DNA of 7,668 nt, taken from NCBI GenBank assembly GCA_009785015.1, contig WQXD01000178.1, positions 1 to 7,668 of the forward strand. The letters run 5' to 3'. A model generated the notes under the pieces. That model saw only the letters and a list, made by a program, of their open reading frames with translations. It searched no databases and was not told where the DNA came from. The stretch is from Oscillospiraceae bacterium (GTDB lineage: Bacteria > Bacillota_A > Clostridia > Oscillospirales > WRJC01). Shown in pieces: positions 1 through 5,874 of this stretch (positions are counted from its first letter, which is position 1; the number at the start of each line of letters is the position of its first letter). Both the position numbers and the translations under genes were made by a program.

Positions 1-7
1 CTCCTTT
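1..7 (-). promoter_or_regulatory. Shine-Dalgarno sequence for a gene beyond the left edge
   Basis: Read on the minus strand, the ABC-F stop codon (TGA, 10-8) runs straight into AAAGGAG, a strong Shine-Dalgarno sequence. Its position right after a stop codon suggests that another gene starts a few bases past the window edge and is cotranscribed with the ABC-F gene. The start codon itself is not visible, so this is an inference from the motif and its position. Confidence 0.6.
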
Positions 8-1636
8 TCAAATTATAATATTGTTGTTGTACATAGATATGTTTCCCGCATAATTTTCAAATGTTTTGCCTTCATCTTTATACACCAAAATCCTCGTGGC
101 GATTTTGTCGATGAAAAACGTGTCGTGGCTCACGAATATGACCGTTCCCGGAAAATTTAAAACGGCCCATTCCATACTCTGTATCGAAACGATATCGAGA
201 TGATTCGTCGGTTCGTCGAGTATTATCGTAGTGCACCCCGAAAGCAGGCATTTCATCAGCGCGACCCTTGCCCGCTGGCCGCCCGACAGGTTCATTATTT
301 TATCCCCCAGCGCAAACTCCGAAAAGCCGAAAAGCCCCAGAAATTTATTCACCGTCTTTCTCGCTGCGGAATAGGCCGCGCCGTATATGTTTACGTTATG
401 GGTCACCGTATCGTTTTCGTCCAATTCGTCCAGCACCTGATTGAAATATACCTTCGTCGCCCCTGCCCCCCATTTTATTTTTCCGGCAGAAGGCTCCATC
501 TCCCCCGTCAGTATCTTTATCAGGGTGGACTTGCCGCACCCGTTTCGTCCGATTACGGCCATGCGCTCGCCGCCGAATAACTCGAAACCCACATTCTCAA
601 AAATCATCCTGTCGCCGTACCGTGCCGATATATTTTCGGCATTCAATATTTTGTCCGGCACGTGCATATTCTGATACAGCGAAGTGACGACGGTTTCGGC
701 GGGAAGCGGCGTTATTCTTTTGCTTATTTTCGATATTTGCTTCTCTATCCTGCCGCGTTCCCCTTTATTGCTTTTGATTATCTTCTGCAGTTCGGCTCTG
801 TCTTTTATCGCGTTTTCCTCCATTATGAGCAGCTCTTCTTCGTGTATGAAACCGCTCATGATTTCTTTGCGCCGGATTCTCTTCAATCTGACATATTCAG
901 AGTAACCGCCTTCATATTCGTATAACCCGTTGTTTTCTATTTCAATTATTTTCTCCGCCACAACGTCGAGAAAACTGCGGTCGTGCGATATGGCCATCAC
1001 GGCCGCCGAGCTTTTTTTCAGCCACTCCGCAAGCCAGTTAACCCCGTCGGTATCGAGAAAATTCGTCGGCTCGTCCAGCAGTATGACGTCGGGATTTTTT
1101 ATGAGCAGCAGCGCGAGGCTCGCCCGGTTCCGCCAGCCGCCCGACAACCGCGTCACGGGCATCTGCCGGTGTTCTTCGCTGAAGTTCAATTTGGACAAAA
1201 CCGTCGCGATTTTGTACTTATAGTTCCAGCCGTCCAATCCGTCCATCTCGGAAAACAGCTCCATCTGCCTGTTTACGAGTATTTTCATGGCTTTTTCGTC
1301 TTTGCAAGCGGATATTTCATTTTCAATTGCGCTCAGGTGTTTTTCCAGTTCATGCACCCGGTAAAACTCCTTGTCCAAAATATCCGATATGCATTCGTCG
1401 TCGTTCAATTCCGAAAACTGCGAAAAATACCCGAAAGATACCCCCTCGTCGATTTCTATCGTTCCGCCGTCGGGTTGTTCCTGCCCTAAAATCAATTTGA
1501 ACAAAGTCGTTTTCCCGCAGCCGTTTTTGCCCACCAACCCTATTTTCTCGGATTTGCCGGCTCTGAAAAATATGTTGTGCAGCACAGTATTGCCGCCGTA
1601 TCTTTTTGTGACCGAATTTACCCTTATTATGCTCAT
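8..1636 (-). CDS. ABC-F family ATPase with two ATP-binding cassettes
   Basis: This is a 542-residue soluble protein with two ABC domains and no membrane segments, the layout of ABC-F proteins that act on the ribosome rather than in transport. Domain 1 has Walker A GKNGCGKT (36-43), signature LSGGW (164-168), Walker B VILLDEP (184-190, catalytic Glu189) and the H-loop His218. A charged helical insertion (about 85-150) sits where ABC-F proteins carry the arm. A basic, probably coiled linker spans about 245-330. Domain 2 has Walker A GRNGCGKS (363-370), LSGGQ (450-454), Walker B IILDEP (471-476, Glu475) and His504. Both catalytic glutamates are present. The protein ends soon after domain 2, without a Uup-like C-terminal domain. 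The ATG at 1636 has only a weak Shine-Dalgarno sequence (GGGAA about 9 bases away, or AGGGA 2 bases away), but Walker A lies the normal distance from it. The gene has its own promoter. LSGGW recalls the Uup/YheS housekeeping branch; the divergent linker leaves open a ribosome-protection (antibiotic resistance) role. The subfamily is not assignable from sequence alone. Confidence 0.93.
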   Translation of the reverse strand: MSIIRVNSVTKRYGGNTVLHNIFFRAGKSEKIGLVGKNGCGKTTLFKLILGQEQPDGGTIEIDEGVSFGYFSQFSELNDDECISDILDKEFYRVHELEKHLSAIENEISACKDEKAMKILVNRQMELFSEMDGLDGWNYKYKIATVLSKLNFSEEHRQMPVTRLSGGWRNRASLALLLIKNPDVILLDEPTNFLDTDGVNWLAEWLKKSSAAVMAISHDRSFLDVVAEKIIEIENNGLYEYEGGYSEYVRLKRIRRKEIMSGFIHEEELLIMEENAIKDRAELQKIIKSNKGERGRIEKQISKISKRITPLPAETVVTSLYQNMHVPDKILNAENISARYGDRMIFENVGFELFGGERMAVIGRNGCGKSTLIKILTGEMEPSAGKIKWGAGATKVYFNQVLDELDENDTVTHNVNIYGAAYSAARKTVNKFLGLFGFSEFALGDKIMNLSGGQRARVALMKCLLSGCTTIILDEPTNHLDIVSIQSMEWAVLNFPGTVIFVSHDTFFIDKIATRILVYKDEGKTFENYAGNISMYNNNIII

Positions 1637-1638
1637 GG

Positions 1639-1650
1639 TCCCTGTTTCCC
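1639..1650 (-). promoter_or_regulatory. Weak ribosome binding region of the ABC-F gene
   Basis: The minus strand reads GGGAAACAGGGA and then CC before the ATG at 1636. Neither purine block is a good match at good spacing: AGGGA is only 2 bases from the start, and GGGAA is about 9 bases away but matches the consensus poorly. The other genes in the window have clear Shine-Dalgarno sequences, so this gene may be translated less efficiently or under control of its leader. Confidence 0.45.
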
Positions 1651-1662
1651 GCTTTTTTTGCG

Positions 1663-1677
1663 TTATTTTGATTCCAT
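1663..1677 (-). promoter_or_regulatory. Possible four-codon upstream ORF (Met-Glu-Ser-Lys)
   Basis: The predicted 5' leader of the ABC-F mRNA contains ATG GAA TCA AAA TAA, ending 26 bases before the ABC-F start. It has no recognisable Shine-Dalgarno sequence, and so short an ORF can occur by chance. It is recorded because some antibiotic-responsive ABC-F genes are controlled by short leader ORFs that sense stalled ribosomes. No clear terminator/antiterminator pair is visible beside it. Confidence 0.2.
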
Positions 1678-1687
1678 TGTGACAATG
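1675..1687. repeat. 13-bp palindrome in the ABC-F leader
   Basis: CATTGT-G-ACAATG is a perfect inverted repeat around a single central base (1681). It lies about 10 to 25 bases downstream of the expected transcription start of the ABC-F promoter, a usual place for a repressor operator. In RNA the one-base centre could not form a good hairpin, so a DNA-binding site is the better reading. No regulator gene is in the window and I do not recognise the family. Confidence 0.4.
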
Positions 1688-1704
1688 ATTTTCAAGTTAT
1701 GAGT

Positions 1705-1733
1705 ATTATACCAAATGCCGGTATAAATATCAA
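1705..1733 (-). promoter_or_regulatory. Vegetative sigma-A-type promoter of the ABC-F gene
   Basis: On the minus strand the -35 box is TTGATA (1733-1728), the spacer is exactly 17 bases, and the -10 box is a perfect TATAAT (1710-1705). Transcription should start near 1698, giving a leader of about 60 bases before the ATG at 1636. The promoter lies in the gap after ilvA, so the ABC-F gene can be expressed independently of the ilv operon. Confidence 0.85.
1706..1726. repeat. Inverted repeat over the -10 box and spacer, possible operator
   Basis: TTATACC (1706-1712), seven bases, then GGTATAA (1720-1726) form a perfect 7-bp inverted repeat. One arm coincides with most of the -10 box and the other lies in the spacer, so a dimer bound here would block RNA polymerase. 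Part of the symmetry comes from the AT-rich -10 box itself, which makes chance more likely. The regulator is unknown. Confidence 0.4.
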
Positions 1734-1761
1734 GGGGTCTTGTCAACTATTTACATTTGTT

Positions 1762-2961
1762 TTAATCCTCCGCGAATGTATAGCCCGCGTTTCGGATGGC
1801 TTTTTTGATGTCCAAAAAATGGGTTTTGTTTTTCGTTTCCATCGAAATATGCAAAAAACAGCCGTTTATATCGGTGTTTTCGCCGCCGGGATTGTGCAAA
1901 ACTTTTGTGACGTTCGCTCCGAAACCGGCGATAATAGAGGACACCTCCTTTAACTGCCCCGGCTTGTCGAGCATTTCGATCTTCAATTCCGAAAGCCGTC
2001 CCGTGGTGAGCAGTCCCCTGTTTATCACGCGGGACAAAATATTCACGTCGATATTGCCCCCCGAAACAACGGCGCACACTTTTTTCCCCTTTATGGGCAG
2101 CTTGTCAAACATGGCGGCCGCGACCGAGACCGCCCCCGCGCCTTCGGCCACCAACTTTTGCTGTTCCATCAGGGTCAAAATGGCAGTCGCGATTTCGTCG
2201 TCGGATACTGTGACAATTTCGTCGACATACCGGGTGCAGTACTCATATGTGTTTATACCCGGCGATTTCACCGCGATACCGTCGGCAAAAGTGGAAACGC
2301 TCGCCAGACTCCCGCGTTTTTTGTCCCTGAATGAGTCATGCATGCTGCCCGCGCCGGCCGCCTGGACGCCGTAGACTTTACATGCGGGTTTCAGCATTTT
2401 CAGCGCGAACGCCACGCCCGATATCAGCCCGCCGCCGCCGACCGGCGCGATAACGGCGTCAAAGTCCGATACCTGGTCTATGATCTCAAGGCCGATGGTA
2501 CCCCCTCCGGCGATCACGTCTATATCGTCGAAAGGGTGGATAAATACTCCGCCGCTCTCTTTTTGAAATGCGAGAGCCGCCTTTTCGGCGTCGTCATATA
2601 CTCCGTCGATGAGCCGGACCTGCGCCCCCATGCGCTTAGTCGCCTCTATTTTGGATAACGGGGCGACACTCGGGATGAAAACGGTGGCTTCAATGCCCGA
2701 ATGCCGGGCAGCCAGAGCGACGCCCTGGGCGTGATTGCCGGCAGAACAGGCGATCACGCCCGTCGCTTTTTCGGCGTCTGTCAGCGCGGCCATCTTGAAA
2801 TACGCGCCGCGCACCTTAAACGATCCCGTGATTTGCAGATTTTCGGCTTTCAAATAAAGGTCGCAATCCAAAGCGATATTGGATGACAGAATCAAGTCCG
2901 TTTTCCGCGCGACGCTTTTTAAGATGTGCGCCGCCTGATATATCCTGTCGAGCGTCAGCAT
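1762..2961 (-). CDS. ilvA: Threonine ammonia-lyase (threonine deaminase) with C-terminal ACT domain
   Basis: IlvA is the PLP enzyme that converts L-threonine to 2-oxobutanoate and ammonia, the entry step of isoleucine synthesis. The 399-residue protein has the fold-type II catalytic domain at about 1-315: the PLP lysine Lys49 in SFKVRGA (47-53), the substrate loop SAGNHAQG (73-80), the phosphate-binding loop GGGGL (175-179), AEGAGA (272-277) and SGGN (300-303). A single ACT domain follows (about 325-399, core LDKPGQL at 331-337). This is the medium form: longer than ACT-less TdcB enzymes and shorter than E. coli IlvA, which has two ACT-like modules. The ATG overlaps the end of ilvD by 7 bases (ATGCTGA) and is preceded by AAGGGGG at 7 bases, so it should be translationally coupled. 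The operon setting argues for a biosynthetic role. Whether isoleucine is the ACT ligand cannot be read from the sequence. Confidence 0.94.
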   Translation of the reverse strand: MLTLDRIYQAAHILKSVARKTDLILSSNIALDCDLYLKAENLQITGSFKVRGAYFKMAALTDAEKATGVIACSAGNHAQGVALAARHSGIEATVFIPSVAPLSKIEATKRMGAQVRLIDGVYDDAEKAALAFQKESGGVFIHPFDDIDVIAGGGTIGLEIIDQVSDFDAVIAPVGGGGLISGVAFALKMLKPACKVYGVQAAGAGSMHDSFRDKKRGSLASVSTFADGIAVKSPGINTYEYCTRYVDEIVTVSDDEIATAILTLMEQQKLVAEGAGAVSVAAAMFDKLPIKGKKVCAVVSGGNIDVNILSRVINRGLLTTGRLSELKIEMLDKPGQLKEVSSIIAGFGANVTKVLHNPGGENTDINGCFLHISMETKNKTHFLDIKKAIRNAGYTFAED

Positions 2962-4583
2962 AAAACCGCCCCCTTGTCCGCCGAGGATACCGCTTTGGCA
3001 TACCTTTTCAAATAGCCGCTCAGATTTTTTGGCGGCCTTTTTGGCGCTGCCTGTTTGCGTCTTTGGATTTCCTCATCGGAAACGAGCAGCGTCAATGAAT
3101 GGTTGTTTATATCGATATGGATTCTGTCGCCGTCTGTAACATAGGCGACGGGCCCGTTTGCCTCCGCTTCCGGGGAAATGTGGCCGATGGCCGCCCCGCG
3201 CGTCGCGCCCGAGAACCGGCCGTCGGTGATAAGAGCCACCTCGCTGTCGAGTCCCATTCCGGCGATCGCCGAGGTCGGCCCCAGCATTTCGCGCATCCCC
3301 GGTCCGCCCGCGGGCCCCTCGTAGCGGATCACCACGACGTCGCCGTTATGTATGCGGCCGCCGTAGATCGCCTCGGTCGCCGCCCGCTCTCCGTCATAAA
3401 CCCTCGCCGTCCCCGTAAAGTCCAGCATTTCGGGTTTTACCGCGCTGCGTTTTACAATCGCTCCGCCGGGCGCAAGGTTGCCAAACAGCGCCGCAAGGCC
3501 GCCCGTGTCCGCATAGCGCCGTATCACTTCTTTGTTTTTGACAAATACGCCTTGGATATTTTCCCCGACTGTTTTGCCGGTTACTGTCTTTTCGTCTTTG
3601 CTTAACAGATTGCCCAGCTCTCCCATAACGGCCAAGACGCCGCCGGCCAGATGCAAATCTTCCATATGGTGCATACCTGCGGGAGCAAGGCGGCACATGT
3701 TCGGCGTATGCGCGCTGATCCTGTTTACCAAATTCAAATCGAGGTCGATACCCCGTTCGTTGGCGACGGCGAACAAATGCAAAACGGAATTGCTGGAACA
3801 ACCCAGTGCCATATCCACAGTCAGAGCGTTGCAAAACGCTTGTCTTGTCATTATATCCGAGGGTTTTGTATCGGCCCTCCACAGCTCCATGACCATATAT
3901 CCCGTTTCTTTCGCGAGCCGTATACGCTTTGCGTAAACGGCGGGGACGGTGCCGTTTCCGGGCAATGCCATTCCCAGCGCTTCACACAGGCAGTTCATGG
4001 AGTTGGCGGTGAACATGCCGGAACATGAGCCGCAGCCGGGGCAGGCGGATTCTTCTATTTCACACAGTTTTGCTTCGCTGAGCTTGCCGGCCTTGAAGCC
4101 GCCGACCGCTTCGAATACGGTATTCAAGTCCAAACCGTCCGCGCTGAGCATCGGACCGCCGGATACAAAGACCGACGGCAGATCTAAGCGCGCCGCGGCC
4201 ATCAGCATACCGGGCACGATTTTGTCGCAGTTCGGAATGAATACGAGCGCGTCAAAGCGGTGCGCTTTGACCATGCACTCGATACTGTCGGCAATCAGCT
4301 CGCGGGAGCAGAGGGAATATTTCATTCCCTCATGCCCCATGGCCAAGCCGTCGCACACGCCGATGGTGTTAAATTCCATCGGAGTGCCCCCATTCATCAG
4401 CACTCCGTCCTTGACGGCCCTGGAAATCGTCTGCAAATGGATATGTCCTGGCACGACCTCGTTGAAGGAGTTGACAATACCCACCAGCGGCCTCCCGATT
4501 TGCGCGGCGGTATACCCCATCGCTTTGAGAAGGGCGCGTTTGGGCGCGTTTTCCGCGCCCGATTTCAATTCGTCGCTGTTCAT
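2955..4583 (-). CDS. ilvD: Dihydroxy-acid dehydratase
   Basis: IlvD is the iron-sulfur and Mg2+-dependent enzyme that dehydrates 2,3-dihydroxyisovalerate and 2,3-dihydroxy-3-methylvalerate to the 2-oxo acids that precede valine/leucine and isoleucine. The 542-residue protein is full length for the Firmicute form. It shows [10 protein letters not shown] (38-47), CDG (77-79), NCDK (118-121; cluster Cys119, metal-ligand Asp120 and the lysine expected to be carbamylated, Lys121), [14 protein letters not shown] (184-197; cluster Cys187), GGPGM (426-430), DGRFSG (454-459), and the usual C-terminal SADKGAV. The PGH where the [2Fe-2S] class has a PCN cysteine resembles E. coli IlvD and suggests an oxygen-labile [4Fe-4S] enzyme (inference). 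The start overlaps the ilvC stop as ATGA, with GGAG inside the ilvC coding sequence as Shine-Dalgarno at 9 bases. Confidence 0.96.
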   Translation of the reverse strand: MNSDELKSGAENAPKRALLKAMGYTAAQIGRPLVGIVNSFNEVVPGHIHLQTISRAVKDGVLMNGGTPMEFNTIGVCDGLAMGHEGMKYSLCSRELIADSIECMVKAHRFDALVFIPNCDKIVPGMLMAAARLDLPSVFVSGGPMLSADGLDLNTVFEAVGGFKAGKLSEAKLCEIEESACPGCGSCSGMFTANSMNCLCEALGMALPGNGTVPAVYAKRIRLAKETGYMVMELWRADTKPSDIMTRQAFCNALTVDMALGCSSNSVLHLFAVANERGIDLDLNLVNRISAHTPNMCRLAPAGMHHMEDLHLAGGVLAVMGELGNLLSKDEKTVTGKTVGENIQGVFVKNKEVIRRYADTGGLAALFGNLAPGGAIVKRSAVKPEMLDFTGTARVYDGERAATEAIYGGRIHNGDVVVIRYEGPAGGPGMREMLGPTSAIAGMGLDSEVALITDGRFSGATRGAAIGHISPEAEANGPVAYVTDGDRIHIDINNHSLTLLVSDEEIQRRKQAAPKRPPKNLSGYLKRYAKAVSSADKGAVLC

Positions 4584-5575
4584 TTTTTATCGCTCCAACT
4601 CATCTTGTCCCTCAGCTCACTGCCCACCTTTTCCACAAGCAGCCCGCATTCGGCTTTTTTGCGAGCGGTAAAAAAGGGCCTGTCCTCCGCGTTTTCTTTC
4701 AGCCATTGCTTGGCAAAGGAGCCGTCTTGAATTTCGGACAATACTTTTTTCATTTCGTCCTTTGTGGTTTGGGTGATGATTCTGTCGCCGATAAGATAGT
4801 CGCCGTATTCCGCCGTGTCGCTGATGGAATGGCGCATGAACGAGAGCCCGCCCTTGATGACAAGGTCGATGATCAGTTTCATTTCGTGGATACACTCGAA
4901 ATAGGCGTTCTCCGGCTGGTAACCCGCATCGACCAAAGTCTCAAATCCCGCCTTCATCAGCGCCGTCACGCCGCCGCAGAGCACGCATTGCTCTCCGAAC
5001 AGATCTGTTTCGGTTTCCTCTTTGAATGTGGTTTCAAGGATGCCGCCGCGCCCGCCGCCTATGGCTGAGGCGTAAGCCAGCGCGAGTTCCCTGGCATTTC
5101 CCGCGGCGTCGTTTTCCACCGCGATCAGGCAGGGGACGCCTTTGTTTTCAAGGTATTGGCTTCTCACGGTATGGCCCGGCCCTTTGGGGGCGATCATGAC
5201 GACGCTGACGTCTTTCGGGGGTATGATCTGTTTGTAGTGGATGTTGAACCCGTGGGCGAAACAAAGGGTCATGCCCGCTTTCAAATGGGGGGCGACGCCG
5301 GCGTCATAGATCGCCTTCATCTTCTCGTCGTTGACAAGCAGCATGACGATGCCGGCCCCTTTGACCGCGTCGGCGGTGTTTCGCACGGTAAAACCGTCTC
5401 TTTTTGCCGTTTCCGCGCTTTTTGAACCGTCGTACAGCCCCACGATGACATCGACGCCGCTGTCGCGCAGGTTTTGGGCGTGCGCGTGGCCCTGCGAGCC
5501 GTATCCTATGACGGCCACCGTTTTGCCCTTTAACAGTTTGAGATTGCAGTCCTTGTCGTAATACATTTTGCTCAT
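4580..5575 (-). CDS. ilvC: Ketol-acid reductoisomerase, class I (short form)
   Basis: IlvC isomerises and reduces acetolactate and acetohydroxybutyrate to the dihydroxy acids, using NAD(P)H and Mg2+. The ATG at 5575 gives 331 residues, the class I size. The frame could extend to a TTG at 5617, but AAAAGGAG lies exactly 8 bases before the inner ATG, and the extra 14 residues would have to be encoded across that Shine-Dalgarno sequence. The Rossmann motif is GYGSQGH (24-30). The cofactor loop is GLYDGSKS (46-53). Catalytic residues by family knowledge are His108 in AHGFN, Lys131 in PKGPGH, Asp191 and Glu195 in DLFGEQ, Glu227, Glu231 and Ser252. The Arg or Lys usual after GL in the loop of NADPH enzymes is Tyr48, followed by Asp49, so cofactor preference is uncertain. 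It sits 50 bases after ilvN and overlaps ilvD by 4. Confidence 0.96.
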   Translation of the reverse strand: MSKMYYDKDCNLKLLKGKTVAVIGYGSQGHAHAQNLRDSGVDVIVGLYDGSKSAETAKRDGFTVRNTADAVKGAGIVMLLVNDEKMKAIYDAGVAPHLKAGMTLCFAHGFNIHYKQIIPPKDVSVVMIAPKGPGHTVRSQYLENKGVPCLIAVENDAAGNARELALAYASAIGGGRGGILETTFKEETETDLFGEQCVLCGGVTALMKAGFETLVDAGYQPENAYFECIHEMKLIIDLVIKGGLSFMRHSISDTAEYGDYLIGDRIITQTTKDEMKKVLSEIQDGSFAKQWLKENAEDRPFFTARKKAECGLLVEKVGSELRDKMSWSDKK

Positions 5576-5583
5576 GATTTTGA

Positions 5584-5589
5584 CTCCTT
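5584..5589 (-). promoter_or_regulatory. Shine-Dalgarno sequence that sets the ilvC start
   Basis: AAGGAG on the minus strand lies 8 bases before the ATG at 5575. This optimal spacing makes that ATG the ilvC start rather than the in-frame TTG at 5617. Confidence 0.85.
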
Positions 5590-5615
5590 TTCTTTTTTTA
5601 TGATTTTTATATGGC

Positions 5616-5633
5616 AACGGTGTGTTTACCGTT
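5616..5633 (-). repeat. Small hairpin over the ilvN stop codon
   Basis: AACGGT (minus strand, 5633-5628), a six-base loop and ACCGTT (5621-5616) form a perfect 6-bp stem that includes the ilvN TAA. No T-run follows on the minus strand, so it is not a terminator. It could affect mRNA processing or relative expression of ilvN and ilvC, or be chance. Confidence 0.35.
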
Positions 5634-5874
5634 TTACCCTTGTCATCAAAGCCACTTCCTTGACGTCATACAATTTTGAGAGCTGACGCACCATTTGGGT
5701 CTGTACATACTCGTCTCCGTGCGAAACGATCAGCATGCGCGAAAATCCCGGGTTTTCGGTCGGGTTGACGTAGAGGCTGTCGATGTTGTATCCGCGCCGG
5801 GCATAAAGGCCGGTTATGCGGTTGAGTACGCCGCAGTGATTTGAAACGATCAGTTCAACTGTGAATAGTTCCAT
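5626..5874 (-). CDS. ilvN: Acetohydroxyacid synthase small (regulatory) subunit, single ACT domain
   Basis: This 82-residue protein is the regulatory subunit that activates IlvB and typically confers valine feedback inhibition. It aligns with the N-terminal ACT domain of E. coli Ilv[21 protein letters not shown] (12-31) matches the ligand-binding strand-helix, and [15 protein letters not shown] (33-47) follows. It lacks the C-terminal domain of the roughly 160-residue IlvH/IlvN form and is about as long as E. coli IlvN or IlvM. The missing half is not encoded downstream, since ilvC begins 50 bases later, so this looks like a natural short form rather than a frameshift. The ATG lies within ilvB (20-base overlap) and follows a purine run containing AGGGAGGGGGG, so translation should be coupled to ilvB. 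Confidence 0.93.
   Translation of the reverse strand: MELFTVELIVSNHCGVLNRITGLYARRGYNIDSLYVNPTENPGFSRMLIVSHGDEYVQTQMVRQLSKLYDVKEVALMTRVKR

Noticed and set aside
983..1489. Long plus-strand open frames opposite the ABC-F and ilv genes, including 3949-4671
   Set aside because: They are antisense to well-supported genes, have low-complexity or Arg/His/Pro-rich translations with no recognisable domain, and lack good ribosome binding sites.
1684..1704. CodY-like box (AACTTGAAAATC) in the ABC-F leader
   Set aside because: Only one half of the 15-base consensus matches and about six positions differ.
1741..1746. A perfect TTGACA on the minus strand as -35 box for the ABC-F gene
   Set aside because: It is 30 bases from TATAAT and has no -10 box at 16-18 bases. 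TTGATA at exactly 17 bases is the better -35.
4580..5617. A longer ilvC starting at a TTG at 5617 (14 extra residues)
   Set aside because: The extension is Lys-rich, covers the ilvC Shine-Dalgarno sequence and begins with TTG inside a hairpin arm. The ATG at 5575 has ideal spacing and matches the family N-terminus.
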